DNA of 64,000 bases, from assembly GCF_007096885.1 (NCBI RefSeq), contig NZ_VJNO01000029.1, positions 1 to 64,000 on the forward strand, written 5' to 3'. The notes beneath the pieces are model-generated. The model had not been told where the DNA came from. It made no database searches and was given only the letters and a program-made list of their open reading frames with translations. Shown here piece after piece: positions 42,115 through 50,376 of this stretch (position 1 is the first letter of the stretch; each line of letters opens with the position of its first letter). The DNA is from Streptomyces sp. 130. Lineage in GTDB: Bacteria > Actinomycetota > Actinomycetes > Streptomycetales > Streptomycetaceae. The position numbers and the translations under genes were made by a program.

Positions 42115-43452
42115 TCTGTCGACACCGTGTCCCTGACCGGCTGGGGCCGCACCGCCCCGACGACCGCGCTGCGTTTCCGCCCCCGGAGTTACGAGGAGGC
42201 CGCGGCGACCGTGCTGGGCTGCGGGCCGCGCGGTTCGATCGCGCGGGGCCTGGGCCGGACGCACGGCGACGCGGCGCAGAACGCCGGTGGTTCGGTCCTC
42301 GACATGACGGCGCTGGACCGGGTCCGGACCATCGACGCGGCGGCCGGCCTGGTGGTCTGCGACGCGGGCACGACCCTGCACCGGCTGCGCGAGGTGATGC
42401 TGCCGCTCGGCTGGTTCCCGCCGGTCGTCCCCGGCGGGCGCTACGTCACGGTGGGCGGCGCGATCGGCTCGGACGCGCACGGCGACAACCACCGCGCGGC
42501 CGGCTCCTTCTCCCGGCACGTCACGGAGTTCACGCTGCTCACCGCCGGCGGCGAGGTCTGTACGGTGCGCCCGGGCACCCCGCTCTTCGACGCGACCGCC
42601 GGCGGCCTCGGCCTGACCGGGGTCATCCTCTCGGCCACGCTCCGGTTCCGGCCCGTCACCACCGCCCTGATGTCGGTCGACACCGAGCGGGCGGCCGGCC
42701 TGGACGACCTGCTGGCCCGGATGGCGCGCGGCCACCGCCCCTACGAGTACGCCCGGATCGACCTCACCGCCCGGGGCCGGGCCACCGGCCGCGGCGTCCT
42801 GGTCCGCGCGGACCACGTCCCGGTGCGGGCGCTCCCGGCGCACGCCCGGCGCACCGCCCTCTCCGCCGGTCCGGCGCGCCGTCCCGCCGCGCCGCCGCTC
42901 CTCCCCCGCCTCTTCGGCCGGCTGTCCGCCACCGCGCTCAACGAGATCGGCTACCGCTGCGCGCCCCGGTCCCGCGCCGGCGAACTCCAGCCGCTGGGCG
43001 CCTTCTTCCGCACCCTGGACGCCCGGCCGCACAGCAACCGCGTCTCCCCCACCGGCGGGCGCATCCACTACGCGTTCCTGGTCGGGCACGGACAGGAGGA
43101 GACGCTGCGGCGGATCGTCGGGCGCATCGCCCGCAGCCGCTGCCCGTCCTTCCGCGCGGTGCTCAGGCGGTGCGGCGAGGGCGGTCCCGGCTGGCTGTCC
43201 TTCCCGGCGCCCGGCTGGCACCTCTCCCTCGATCTGCCGGCCGGGCTGCCGGGGCTCGCCCGCTTCCTCGACTCGCTGGACGAGGAGGTGGCGGCGGCGG
43301 GCGGCCGGGTCTCCCTGACGGAGGACGCCCGGCTGCGCCCCGACGCGCTCGCCGCGATGTACCCGCGGCTGCCCGACTTCCGGGCGCTGCGGGCCGAACT
43401 GGACCCGAACGGGGCGTTCCGCTCGGACCTGTCCCGCCGGCTGTCGCTGTAG
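42112..43452 (+). CDS. DprE1-like FAD-dependent oxidoreductase
   Basis: Predicted 446-residue flavoenzyme of the vanillyl-alcohol oxidase fold, like DprE1, which oxidises decaprenylphosphoryl-ribose at C2'. The FAD domain shows ARGLGRTHGDAAQNAGG (44-60) and TVGGAIGSDAHGDNH; the cap ends in a typical ALAAMYPRLPDFR. By my alignment from memory to M. tuberculosis DprE1, the benzothiazinone-reactive Cys387 is Ser372 (GWHLSLDLP) and Lys418 is Glu. It is followed after 29 bp by a DprE2-like gene, supporting epimerisation of polyprenyl-phosphate-ribose to arabinose. The start is set by a leaderless promoter. Confidence 0.83.
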   Translation: MSVDTVSLTGWGRTAPTTALRFRPRSYEEAAATVLGCGPRGSIARGLGRTHGDAAQNAGGSVLDMTALDRVRTIDAAAGLVVCDAGTTLHRLREVMLPLGWFPPVVPGGRYVTVGGAIGSDAHGDNHRAAGSFSRHVTEFTLLTAGGEVCTVRPGTPLFDATAGGLGLTGVILSATLRFRPVTTALMSVDTERAAGLDDLLARMARGHRPYEYARIDLTARGRATGRGVLVRADHVPVRALPAHARRTALSAGPARRPAAPPLLPRLFGRLSATALNEIGYRCAPRSRAGELQPLGAFFRTLDARPHSNRVSPTGGRIHYAFLVGHGQEETLRRIVGRIARSRCPSFRAVLRRCGEGGPGWLSFPAPGWHLSLDLPAGLPGLARFLDSLDEEVAAAGGRVSLTEDARLRPDALAAMYPRLPDFRALRAELDPNGAFRSDLSRRLSL

Positions 43453-43481
43453 ACCCCTCTCCCCCTGCAAGGAGCGTTCCC

Positions 43482-44270
43482 GTGAAGGATGCCTTCGGTG
43501 CCCCGCAGTCCCTGCTCGTCCTCGGCGGCACGTCGGAGATCGGGCTCGCCACCGCACGCCGGCTGATCGCCCACCGCACCCGCACGGTCTGGCTGGCCGG
43601 CCGCCCCTCGCCCGCCCTGGAGGCGGCGGCGGAGGACCTGCGCCACCGGGGGGCGTACGTGCAGACCGTGGCGTTCGACGCGCTGGACACCGAGTCCCAC
43701 GAGACCGTCCTGGGCAAGATCTTCGCCGAGGGCGACATCGACATGGTGCTCCTCGCCTTCGGCATCGCGGGCGACCAGGAGCGCGACGAGGAGGAACCGC
43801 TCGCGGCGGTCCGGGTGGCGCAGACCAACTACACCGGCGCGGTCTCCGCCGGTCTGGTGTGCGCGGGCGCGCTCCAGGCGCAGGGGCACGGCTCGCTGGT
43901 GGTGCTGTCCTCGGTGGCCGGTGAGCGGGCCCGGCGCGCGGACTTCATCTACGGGTCGAGCAAGGCGGGCCTGGACGTGTTCACGCAGGGCCTCGGCGAC
44001 GCGCTGCACGGCACGGGGGTGCACGTGATGGTGGTGCGGCCCGGGCTGGTGGTGCCGGACGCGGCGGCGGTGCGGAGGGCCGGGGGGCCGCTGGCGACGG
44101 TGCCGTTCACCCGGACGCCGCTGGTGACGACGCCCGGTGCGGTGGCGGACGCGATCGTGACCGGGCTGCGCAGGCGCCAGGAGACGGTGTGGGTGCCGGG
44201 GGCGCTGCGCGCGGTGATGTCCGCGCTGCGGCACGTCCCCCGGCCGCTGTTCCGGCGGCTGCCGGTGTAG
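43482..44270 (+). CDS. DprE2-like SDR-family reductase
   Basis: Predicted 262-residue short-chain dehydrogenase. The NAD-binding LGGTSEIGLATARRL, FDALDTESH, SSVAGERARRADFIYGS and the catalytic Y-x-x-x-K of YGSSKAG are present, and the C-terminal LRHVPRPLFRRLPV is very like mycobacterial DprE2. It should reduce the 2-keto product of the DprE1-like enzyme. GTG 43482 has AAGGAG 7 nt upstream. The pair implies a polyprenyl-phosphate arabinose-type donor, best known from arabinan synthesis in mycobacteria. The acceptor in this organism is unknown. Confidence 0.88.
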   Translation: MKDAFGAPQSLLVLGGTSEIGLATARRLIAHRTRTVWLAGRPSPALEAAAEDLRHRGAYVQTVAFDALDTESHETVLGKIFAEGDIDMVLLAFGIAGDQERDEEEPLAAVRVAQTNYTGAVSAGLVCAGALQAQGHGSLVVLSSVAGERARRADFIYGSSKAGLDVFTQGLGDALHGTGVHVMVVRPGLVVPDAAAVRRAGGPLATVPFTRTPLVTTPGAVADAIVTGLRRRQETVWVPGALRAVMSALRHVPRPLFRRLPV

Positions 44271-44277
44271 GGCGCGG

Positions 44278-44871
44278 TCACGGGTGCAGAGAGGGGGCGT
44301 CCAGGGTGCTGCCGCTCTGCGCGGGGACGGCGGGACCGGTGCCGCCGGCGCCGAACGGGAACTCGTTGATCTTGCGCCAGACGCGGTCCAGCCGGCCCTG
44401 CTCGTACAGCGCGAAGGAGCCGCAGATCCAGGACGCCTCGTAGTCGGCGAGCTCCTCGTACGCCCGGTCCATCGCCGCTTCGGGGATGTCGTGGGCGACG
44501 GTCACGTGCGGGTGGTACGGGAACTGGAGCTCGCGCACCAGGGGCCCGGAGGCGTCCCGTACCCGCTTCTGGAGCCAGGAGCAGGCCGAGGCGCCCTCGA
44601 CCACCTGGACGAAGACGACCGGCGAGAGCGGGCGGAAGGTGCCCGTGCCGGACAGCCGCATCGGGAAGGGCCGGCCGCCGGTCGCGATCGAGGCGAGGTG
44701 CGCCTCGATCGCGGGCAGGTCGGCCGCCTCGGCCTCGGTCGGCGGCAGAAGGGTGACGTGGGTGGGAATGCCGTGTGCGGCAGGGTCCCCGAAGCTCGCG
44801 CGGCGCTCCTGGAGCAGGCTGCCGTAGGGCTCCGGGACCGCGATCGAAACGCCGAGCGTTACGGTCCCCAC
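44278..44871 (-). CDS. 2'-5' RNA ligase / 2H phosphoesterase family protein
   Basis: Predicted 197-residue protein with the two H-x-T/S motifs of the 2H superfamily: HVTLLPP (about 41-47) and HPHVTVAHD (about 118-126). Such enzymes act on 2'-5' or cyclic 2',3' phosphodiesters in RNA or small nucleotides; biological ligase activity is rarely shown. GTG 44871 has AAGGAG 6 nt upstream. It lies about 105 nt downstream of trpS on the same strand and converges with the dprE2-type gene, 7 bp between stops. The C-terminal 30 residues are low-complexity. Confidence 0.8.
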   Translation of the reverse strand: MGTVTLGVSIAVPEPYGSLLQERRASFGDPAAHGIPTHVTLLPPTEAEAADLPAIEAHLASIATGGRPFPMRLSGTGTFRPLSPVVFVQVVEGASACSWLQKRVRDASGPLVRELQFPYHPHVTVAHDIPEAAMDRAYEELADYEASWICGSFALYEQGRLDRVWRKINEFPFGAGGTGPAVPAQSGSTLDAPSLHP

Positions 44872-44978
44872 GTCGTTCTCCTTCACTCCTCGGTGGTCTG
44901 TTTTCAGCCAAGGGCGGCCGCAGACTTCACGCCGCAAGTGTGCCGTCTGCGAGCCCTGTGCCGCCAGGGTCCTTGGAC

Positions 44979-45992
44979 TCAGTGCTTCGCGGGCAGAAGA
45001 CCCATCCGGTCGTAGGTGAGCGCCAGCGTCTCGGCCGCCACGGCCCGCGCCTTCTCGGCACCCTCGGCCAGGATGGAGTCCAGCGTCTCCGGGTCGTCCA
45101 GGTATTCCTGCGTACGCGTGCGGAACGGTGTGACGAAGTCGACCATGACCTCGGCCAGGTCCGTCTTCAGCGCGCCGTAGCCCTTGCCCTCGTACTTCTG
45201 CTCCAGCTCCGGCACCGAGGCGCCGGTGAGCGTCGAGTAGATCGTCAGCAGATTGCTGACGCCGGGCTTCTCGGCGCGGTCGAAGCGGATCACCGTGTCC
45301 GTGTCCGTGACGGCGCTCTTCACCTTCTTGGCGGTGGTCTTCGGCTCGTCCAGGAGGTTGATCAGGCCCTTCGGGTTCGCCGTCGACTTGCTCATCTTCG
45401 AGGACGGGTCCTGGAGGTCGTAGATCTTCGCCGTCTCCTTGAGGATGTACGGGTCCGGGACGGTGAAGGTCTCGCCGTAGGTGCTGTTGAAACGCTCGGC
45501 GAGATTGCGGGTCAGCTCCAGGTGCTGGCGCTGGTCCTCGCCCACCGGGACCTGGTCGGCCTGGTAGAGGAGGATGTCGGCGACCATCAGCATGGGGTAG
45601 GTGAACAGGCCGACCGTGGTGCGGTCGGCGCCGTGCCGGGCGGACTTGTCCTTGAACTGCGTCATGCGGGACGCCTCGCCGAACCCGGCCAGGCAGTTCA
45701 TGACCCAGCCCAGCTGGGCGTGCTCGGGCACATGGCTCTGGATGAACAGCGTGCAGCGCTCGGGGTCGAGCCCGGCGGCCAGCAACTGGGCGACGGCGAA
45801 CCGGGTGTTGGCCCGCAGCTGCGCCGGGTCCTGGGCGACGGTGATCGCGTGCAGGTCGACCACCATGTAGAAGGCGTCGTGGGACTCCTGCAGGGCCACC
45901 CACTGGCGGACCGCGCCGAGGTAGTTGCCGAGGTGGAACGAGCCGGAGGTGGGCTGGATTCCGGAGAGCACGCGGGGACGTTCAGAGGCCAT
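44979..45992 (-). CDS. trpS: Tryptophanyl-tRNA synthetase
   Basis: Predicted 337-residue class I aminoacyl-tRNA synthetase charging tRNA-Trp. The HIGH-type motif is HLGN (20-23) after SGIQPTSGSF, and KMSKS is intact at about 199. Length is normal for bacterial TrpRS. Streptomyces often carry two TrpRS genes; this locus matches the constitutive one in my recollection, not the indolmycin-resistant inducible type. ATG 45992 is the family start; GACAAT lies 6 nt upstream, suggesting a leaderless or very short leader. No T-box or leader peptide was seen. Confidence 0.95.
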   Translation of the reverse strand: MASERPRVLSGIQPTSGSFHLGNYLGAVRQWVALQESHDAFYMVVDLHAITVAQDPAQLRANTRFAVAQLLAAGLDPERCTLFIQSHVPEHAQLGWVMNCLAGFGEASRMTQFKDKSARHGADRTTVGLFTYPMLMVADILLYQADQVPVGEDQRQHLELTRNLAERFNSTYGETFTVPDPYILKETAKIYDLQDPSSKMSKSTANPKGLINLLDEPKTTAKKVKSAVTDTDTVIRFDRAEKPGVSNLLTIYSTLTGASVPELEQKYEGKGYGALKTDLAEVMVDFVTPFRTRTQEYLDDPETLDSILAEGAEKARAVAAETLALTYDRMGLLPAKH

Positions 45993-46171
45993 GGGCTCAT
46001 TGTCTCAGGTGTGCGGCCCTTCCCGGGCGCCCGGTGGAGGAATCGCCCGACGGGCCGCCGCGGTGGAAAACGCGGGCGCGCCGTGAACCGGAGGTTTCCT
46101 CGCGGAGGAACCGACCGACGATACAAAGTGGGCCCACCCAAGGCTCACGCCGCACGACGATCGGAGATCCC

Positions 46172-47377
46172 GTGTCGACCACGGACAACGCCATCGCCTC
46201 CGCCGAGGCGCACAGCGCGCACAACTACCACCCGCTGCCCGTCGTCGTCGCCACGGCGGACGGGGCCTGGATGACCGATGTCGAGGGCCGCCGCTACCTC
46301 GACCTGCTCGCCGGTTACTCGGCGCTCAATTTCGGCCACAACAACCGCCGGCTCACCGACGCGGCGCGGGCGCAGCTGGAGCGGGTCACGCTCACCTCCC
46401 GGGCCTTCCACCACGACCGGTTCGCCGACTTCTGCACCCGCCTGGCGGAGCTGTGCGGCATGGAGATGGTGCTCCCGATGAACACCGGGGCGGAGGCCGT
46501 CGAGACGGCGGTGAAGACCGCCCGCAAGTGGGGTTACCGGGTCAAGGGCGTACCGGACGGCATGGCGAAGATCATCGTCGCCGCCGACAACTTCCACGGC
46601 CGCACGACCACGGTCATCAGCTTCTCCACGGACCCGGAGGCCCGCGCCGACTTCGGCCCGTACACCCCGGGGTTCGAGATCGTGCCGTACGGGGATCTCA
46701 CCGCGATGCGCGAGGCCATGACGGAGAACACCGTGGCCGTGCTCATCGAGCCGATCCAGGGCGAGGCGGGTGTCCTGGTGCCGCCGCCGGGCTATCTCGC
46801 CGGGGTGCGGGAGCTGACCCGCGAGCGGAACGTGCTGTTCGTCGCGGACGAGATCCAGTCCGGTCTGGGCCGGACCGGGAAGACCTTCGCCTGCGAGCAC
46901 GAGGGCGTCGTGCCGGACGTGTACCTCCTGGGCAAGGCGCTCGGCGGCGGCGTGGTGCCGGTGTCGGCCGTGGTGTCGTCGGCGGCGGTGCTCGGTGTGT
47001 ACCGCCCCGGGGAGCACGGCTCGACGTTCGGCGGGAACCCGCTGGCCTGCGCGGTGGCGCTGGAGGTCATCGACATGCTGAACACCGGCGAGTACCAGCA
47101 GCGCGCCGCCGAGCTGGGCGACCACCTCCACCACGAGCTGGGGCTCCTGGCGGGCGGGGGCGCGGTCCGGGCCGTCCGGGGGCGCGGGCTGTGGGCGGGC
47201 GTGGACATCGAGCCGGAGCTGGGCACGGGCCGGGAGATCTCCGAGCGGCTGATGGAGCGCCGGGTCCTGGTGAAGGACACCCACGGCTCCACGATCCGGA
47301 TCGCCCCGCCCCTGGTGATCGGCAAGGAGGACCTGGACTGGGGGCTCGACCAGCTGCGGGAGGTGCTGCGAGGCTGA
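46172..47377 (+). CDS. rocD: Ornithine aminotransferase
   Basis: Predicted 401-residue PLP enzyme of aminotransferase class III moving the delta-amino group of ornithine to 2-oxoglutarate, giving glutamate semialdehyde (arginine/ornithine breakdown to proline or glutamate). Seen: YSALNFGHNNRRL, MNTGAEAVETAVKTARKWG, LIEPIQGEAGV, VADEIQSGLGRTGK and the PLP lysine in LLGKALGGG. GTG 46172 has GGAG 5 nt upstream. No dimethylargininase or Lrp gene adjoins, unlike many actinobacterial rocD loci. Its 3' end lies in a triplicated segment shared with the convergent MocR gene. Confidence 0.9.
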   Translation: MSTTDNAIASAEAHSAHNYHPLPVVVATADGAWMTDVEGRRYLDLLAGYSALNFGHNNRRLTDAARAQLERVTLTSRAFHHDRFADFCTRLAELCGMEMVLPMNTGAEAVETAVKTARKWGYRVKGVPDGMAKIIVAADNFHGRTTTVISFSTDPEARADFGPYTPGFEIVPYGDLTAMREAMTENTVAVLIEPIQGEAGVLVPPPGYLAGVRELTRERNVLFVADEIQSGLGRTGKTFACEHEGVVPDVYLLGKALGGGVVPVSAVVSSAAVLGVYRPGEHGSTFGGNPLACAVALEVIDMLNTGEYQQRAAELGDHLHHELGLLAGGGAVRAVRGRGLWAGVDIEPELGTGREISERLMERRVLVKDTHGSTIRIAPPLVIGKEDLDWGLDQLREVLRG

Positions 47378-47640
47378 CACCGGGGCCGGACGCGGACCGG
47401 AAAGCGCCCCGGCGCCCGCCCCTCAGCCGAGCACCCCCAGCACCTCGACCACCTGCGGAGCTGACACCGGGGCCGGACGCGGACCGGAAAGCGACCCGGC
47501 CCCCGCCACTCAGCCGAGCACCCCCAGCACCTCAACCACCTGCGGGAGGCCCTGCGGAGCTGACACCGGGGCCGGACGCGGACCAGGAGGCGACCCGGCG
47601 CCCGCCCCTCAGCCGAGCACCCGCAGCAGCGCCTCCAGCG
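47374..47640. repeat. Imperfect tandem triplication at the rocD/MocR convergent junction
   Basis: Units of 87 and 99 bp start with CTGACACCGGGGCCGGACGC at 47374, 47461 and 47560. The first unit begins at the rocD stop, the third contains the MocR-gene stop, and each unit carries a copy of TCAGCCGAGCACCC(C/G)CAGC, the MocR 3' end. Parts of the rocD tail (GACCAGCTGCGGGAGG) are echoed before units two and three. Confidence 0.9.
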
Positions 47641-49015
47641 ACCCCGCCCACGCACTGTCCGTCGGCGTGCCGTAGCCGATGACCAGCGCCTCGCGCTTCA
47701 GCCCGGCGTCCGGGTGGCGGAAGAAGCCCAGGCCCTCGACCGCGAGGCCCTGCCAGGCCGCCGCCCGGATCACCTCGGCCTCGGTGCCCTCCGGCAGTTC
47801 GAGGACGGCGTGCAGCCCGGCGGCGATCCCGCTGACCCGGACCTCCGGCGCGCGCTCGGCCAGCGCCGCGACGAGCTGGTCGCGGCGGTTGCGGTAGCGC
47901 AGCCGCACGGACCGCACGTGCCGGTCGTACGCCCCCGAGGCCATGAACTCCGCCAGCGTCAGCTGGTCCAGCGCGCCCGGCGCCCAGTCGCTCGCCCCCT
48001 TCGCCTCGACGACCCCGTCGGCCAGGGCGCGCGGCACCACCATCCAGCCGAGCCGCAGCCCCGGGGCCATGGACTTGCTGGCGCTGCCCAGATAGACGAC
48101 GCGTTCCGGGTCTAGGCCCTGGAGGGCGCCGACCGGCTGGCGGTCGTACCGGAACTCGCCGTCGTAGTCGTCCTCCAGGATCAGCCCGCCGGTGGCCCGG
48201 GCCCAGTCGACGGCCGCCGCCCGCCGGTCCGGGTGGAGCGGGACGCCCGTGGGGAACTGGTGCGCCGGGGTCAGCAGGACCGCGCCCGCGTGGCGCAGGG
48301 TGTGCAGCTCGGCGGTCCGGGTGCCGAACTCGTCGAGCGGCAGGCAGGGGATGCGCAGCCCGGCGTCGGCGAGCAGGCGGGTGTGGACGCCGAGACCGTA
48401 CGACTCGACGGCCACCTCGCGCACCCGGCGCGCCCGCAGCACCTTGCCGAGCAGCATCAGGGCGTGCACGAAGCCGGAGCAGACGATGATCCGGTCCGGG
48501 TCGGCGTACACCCCGCGCGCCCGGGCCAGGTACTCGGCGAGGACGGTGCGCAGTTCGACGCGACCGCGCGGGTCTCCGTAGCCGAAGGCGTCGTTCGGCG
48601 CGGCGGACAGGGCGCGCCGGGCGGCCTTCAGCCATTCGGCGCGCGGGAAGGTGGCCAGGTCGGGGGTGCCCGGCTTGAGGTTGTACGCCGCCTGACCCCG
48701 CGGCGGCTTCGCCCGGGAAGGCGTGGCCGCCGCCAGGGGCCGGGGGTCGGCGCGGCGGGCCACCCGGGTGCCGGAGCCCTGGCGGGCGGTGAGCCAGCCC
48801 TCGGCGACGAGCTCCGCGTAGGCGTCGGCGACGGTGTTGCGGGCGATGCCGAGGTCGGCGGCGAGCGTCCGGGAGGACGGCAGGCGGGTGCCGGGCGACA
48901 GGCGGCCGGTGCGGACGGCCTCGCGCAGGGCGTCCATCAGGCCGGCCCGCAGACCGGTTGAGCCGGTCGGGTCGATATGGAGGTCGGCGCCGAAAGTGGC
49001 CCAGTCATCCGTCAT
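47609..49015 (-). CDS. MocR/PdxR-family regulator (GntR HTH plus aminotransferase domain)
   Basis: Predicted 468-residue regulator. An N-terminal GntR winged helix (about 15-85: LSPGTRLPSSRTLAADLGIA, RNTVADAYAELVAEGWL) is joined to a fold-type I aminotransferase-like domain with VESYGLG, ILEDDYDGEFRYD and the PLP-binding lysine in GSASKSMAPG. MocR proteins sense PLP or amino-PLP adducts; PdxR controls PLP synthesis and GabR controls GABA use. It diverges from an AhpD-like gene, its probable target. The ATG is preceded by TATGGT with 8 nt between, near-leaderless. The 3' end lies in the tandem triplication. Confidence 0.9.
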   Translation of the reverse strand: MTDDWATFGADLHIDPTGSTGLRAGLMDALREAVRTGRLSPGTRLPSSRTLAADLGIARNTVADAYAELVAEGWLTARQGSGTRVARRADPRPLAAATPSRAKPPRGQAAYNLKPGTPDLATFPRAEWLKAARRALSAAPNDAFGYGDPRGRVELRTVLAEYLARARGVYADPDRIIVCSGFVHALMLLGKVLRARRVREVAVESYGLGVHTRLLADAGLRIPCLPLDEFGTRTAELHTLRHAGAVLLTPAHQFPTGVPLHPDRRAAAVDWARATGGLILEDDYDGEFRYDRQPVGALQGLDPERVVYLGSASKSMAPGLRLGWMVVPRALADGVVEAKGASDWAPGALDQLTLAEFMASGAYDRHVRSVRLRYRNRRDQLVAALAERAPEVRVSGIAAGLHAVLELPEGTEAEVIRAAAWQGLAVEGLGFFRHPDAGLKREALVIGYGTPTDSAWAGSLEALLRVLG

Positions 49016-49049
49016 GGAAATGGACCATACCGCTGCGCCACTCTCCGCG

Positions 49050-49065
49050 TAGCGTTGGGGGCATG
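49050..49065 (+). promoter_or_regulatory. Leaderless -10 element for the AhpD-like gene
   Basis: TAGCGT (49050-49055) is followed by exactly 7 nt and ATG 49063. It is back-to-back with the MocR-gene TATGGT about 20 bp away, so one protein bound here could control both genes. Confidence 0.6.
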
Positions 49066-49572
49066 ACGACGAACGAGAACAGCGACAGCGCCTCCGGCTA
49101 CTGCCCCGAGCACACCCCCCGCCTGGCCTGGGCGCAGCACGCCCCCGACGTCTACAAGGCGATGGTCCGCCTGGACGCCGCCTCCCGCAGGGGTGTCGAC
49201 CCGGTGATCGGCGAGCTGGTGAAGATCCGTGCCTCGCAGATCAACCACTGCGCGTCCTGCCTGGACATGCACACCAAGGACGCGCTCGCGGCGGGCGAGT
49301 CCGTGCAGCGGATCGTCCAGCTCAGCGCGTGGGAGGAGTCGCGGCACTTCTACACGCCGAAGGAGATCGCCGCGATCGAGCTGACCGAGGCGGTGACCGT
49401 GCTGACCGACGGCTTCGTCCCGGACGAGGTGTACGCGCGGGCCGCGAAGCACTTCGGCGAGGAGGAGCTGGCCCACCTCCTCGGCGCGATCATCACGATC
49501 AACGCCTGGAACCGGTTCCAGGTGGCCACGCGCATGGTGCCGGGCCACTACACGCCGGGCGACCACGGCTGA
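49063..49572 (+). CDS. Carboxymuconolactone decarboxylase/AhpD-like protein
   Basis: Predicted 169-residue all-helical protein with the AhpD redox/proton-relay motif NHCASCLDMHTKDA (about 61-74; CxxCxxxH). It may act as a peroxidase partner or as a gamma-carboxymuconolactone-decarboxylase-like enzyme. It is divergent from a MocR regulator, a pairing I recall as common in Streptomyces, so expression may respond to PLP-linked or oxidative signals. The start is fixed by a leaderless promoter. A PEP-mutase-like gene follows after 8 nt, probably co-transcribed. Confidence 0.85.
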   Translation: MTTNENSDSASGYCPEHTPRLAWAQHAPDVYKAMVRLDAASRRGVDPVIGELVKIRASQINHCASCLDMHTKDALAAGESVQRIVQLSAWEESRHFYTPKEIAAIELTEAVTVLTDGFVPDEVYARAAKHFGEEELAHLLGAIITINAWNRFQVATRMVPGHYTPGDHG

Positions 49573-49580
49573 GCGGCCCG

Positions 49581-50303
49581 GTGACCGCGTCCGGCCTGCG
49601 GGCCCTGCACCGCGGCCGCGCCCCGGGCGACCCCCTGGTCCTCCCCGGCCCGTGGGACGCAGCGAGCGCCCGGGTCTTCGCGGACGCAGGTTTCCCCGCG
49701 CTCGCCACGCCGAGCGCGGGGGTCGCCGCGTCCTTGGGCTACGAGGACGGCGCGACACCCGCCGCCGAGATGTTCGCGGCGGTGGCGCGGATCGCCCGGG
49801 CCGTCCCCGTACCGGTCTCCGCCGACATCGAGGCGGGCTACGGGCTGGCGGCCGGCGAGCTGGTGGAGCGGCTGCTCGCGGCCGGGGCCGCCGGCTGCAA
49901 TCTGGAGGACACGGTGGACGGGGTCCTGCTGGACGCCGGAGCGCAGGCGGACCGGCTGGCCGCGGTGCGGGCGGCGGCCGGGGACGCGCTCTTCGTGAAC
50001 GCCCGCATCGACACGTACGTCACGGGCGTCCCGGACGGGGTGGACCCGGCGGCGGAGACCCTGCGCCGGGCGCGGCTCTACGCGGCGGCGGGCGCGGACT
50101 GCGTGTACCCGATCCTGGCCCCGCCCGAGGTGTTCGGGCCGCTGGCCGGTGCGCTGCCGGGGCTGCCGCTGAACGCGCTGGCCCGCCCGGACGGGCCGGG
50201 GCCGGGCCGGCTCGGTGAGCTGGGCGCGACCCGGATCACCTTCGGGCCGGGCCTCCAGCGCCGGGCGATGGCGGCGGTGCGGGAGATCGCGGCCGGGCTC
50301 TGA
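49581..50303 (+). CDS. Isocitrate lyase/PEP mutase superfamily protein
   Basis: Predicted 240-residue TIM-barrel enzyme. Seen: LPGPWDAASARVFADAGFPA, the metal-binding VPVSADIEAGYG (about 75-86) and AGCNLEDT (about 98-105). This superfamily cleaves or rearranges C-C or P-C bonds of 2-oxo and phosphonate acids. The KxCGH catalytic loop of isocitrate lyase is absent, so a small lyase or hydrolase of the PEP-mutase branch (oxaloacetate hydrolase-like or carboxyphosphonoenolpyruvate-like) is likelier. GTG 49581 follows the AhpD-like gene by 8 nt. A strong bidirectional terminator follows. Confidence 0.8.
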   Translation: MTASGLRALHRGRAPGDPLVLPGPWDAASARVFADAGFPALATPSAGVAASLGYEDGATPAAEMFAAVARIARAVPVPVSADIEAGYGLAAGELVERLLAAGAAGCNLEDTVDGVLLDAGAQADRLAAVRAAAGDALFVNARIDTYVTGVPDGVDPAAETLRRARLYAAAGADCVYPILAPPEVFGPLAGALPGLPLNALARPDGPGPGRLGELGATRITFGPGLQRRAMAAVREIAAGL

Positions 50304-50311
50304 CCCCGTGG

Positions 50312-50359
50312 ACACGCCACGCCCCCGGCGGCCGTGCGGCTGCCGGGGGCGTGGCGTGT
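50312..50359. terminator. Bidirectional terminator between the PEP-mutase-like gene and mdh
   Basis: An 18-bp perfect stem (50312-50329 with 50342-50359) and 12-nt loop, core ACGCCCCCGGC, lies 9 nt after the plus-strand stop and 17 nt beyond the mdh stop on the other strand. It is the longest perfect hairpin I found in the window. Confidence 0.85.
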
Positions 50360-50376
50360 GCGCCTGGGGCGGTGTC

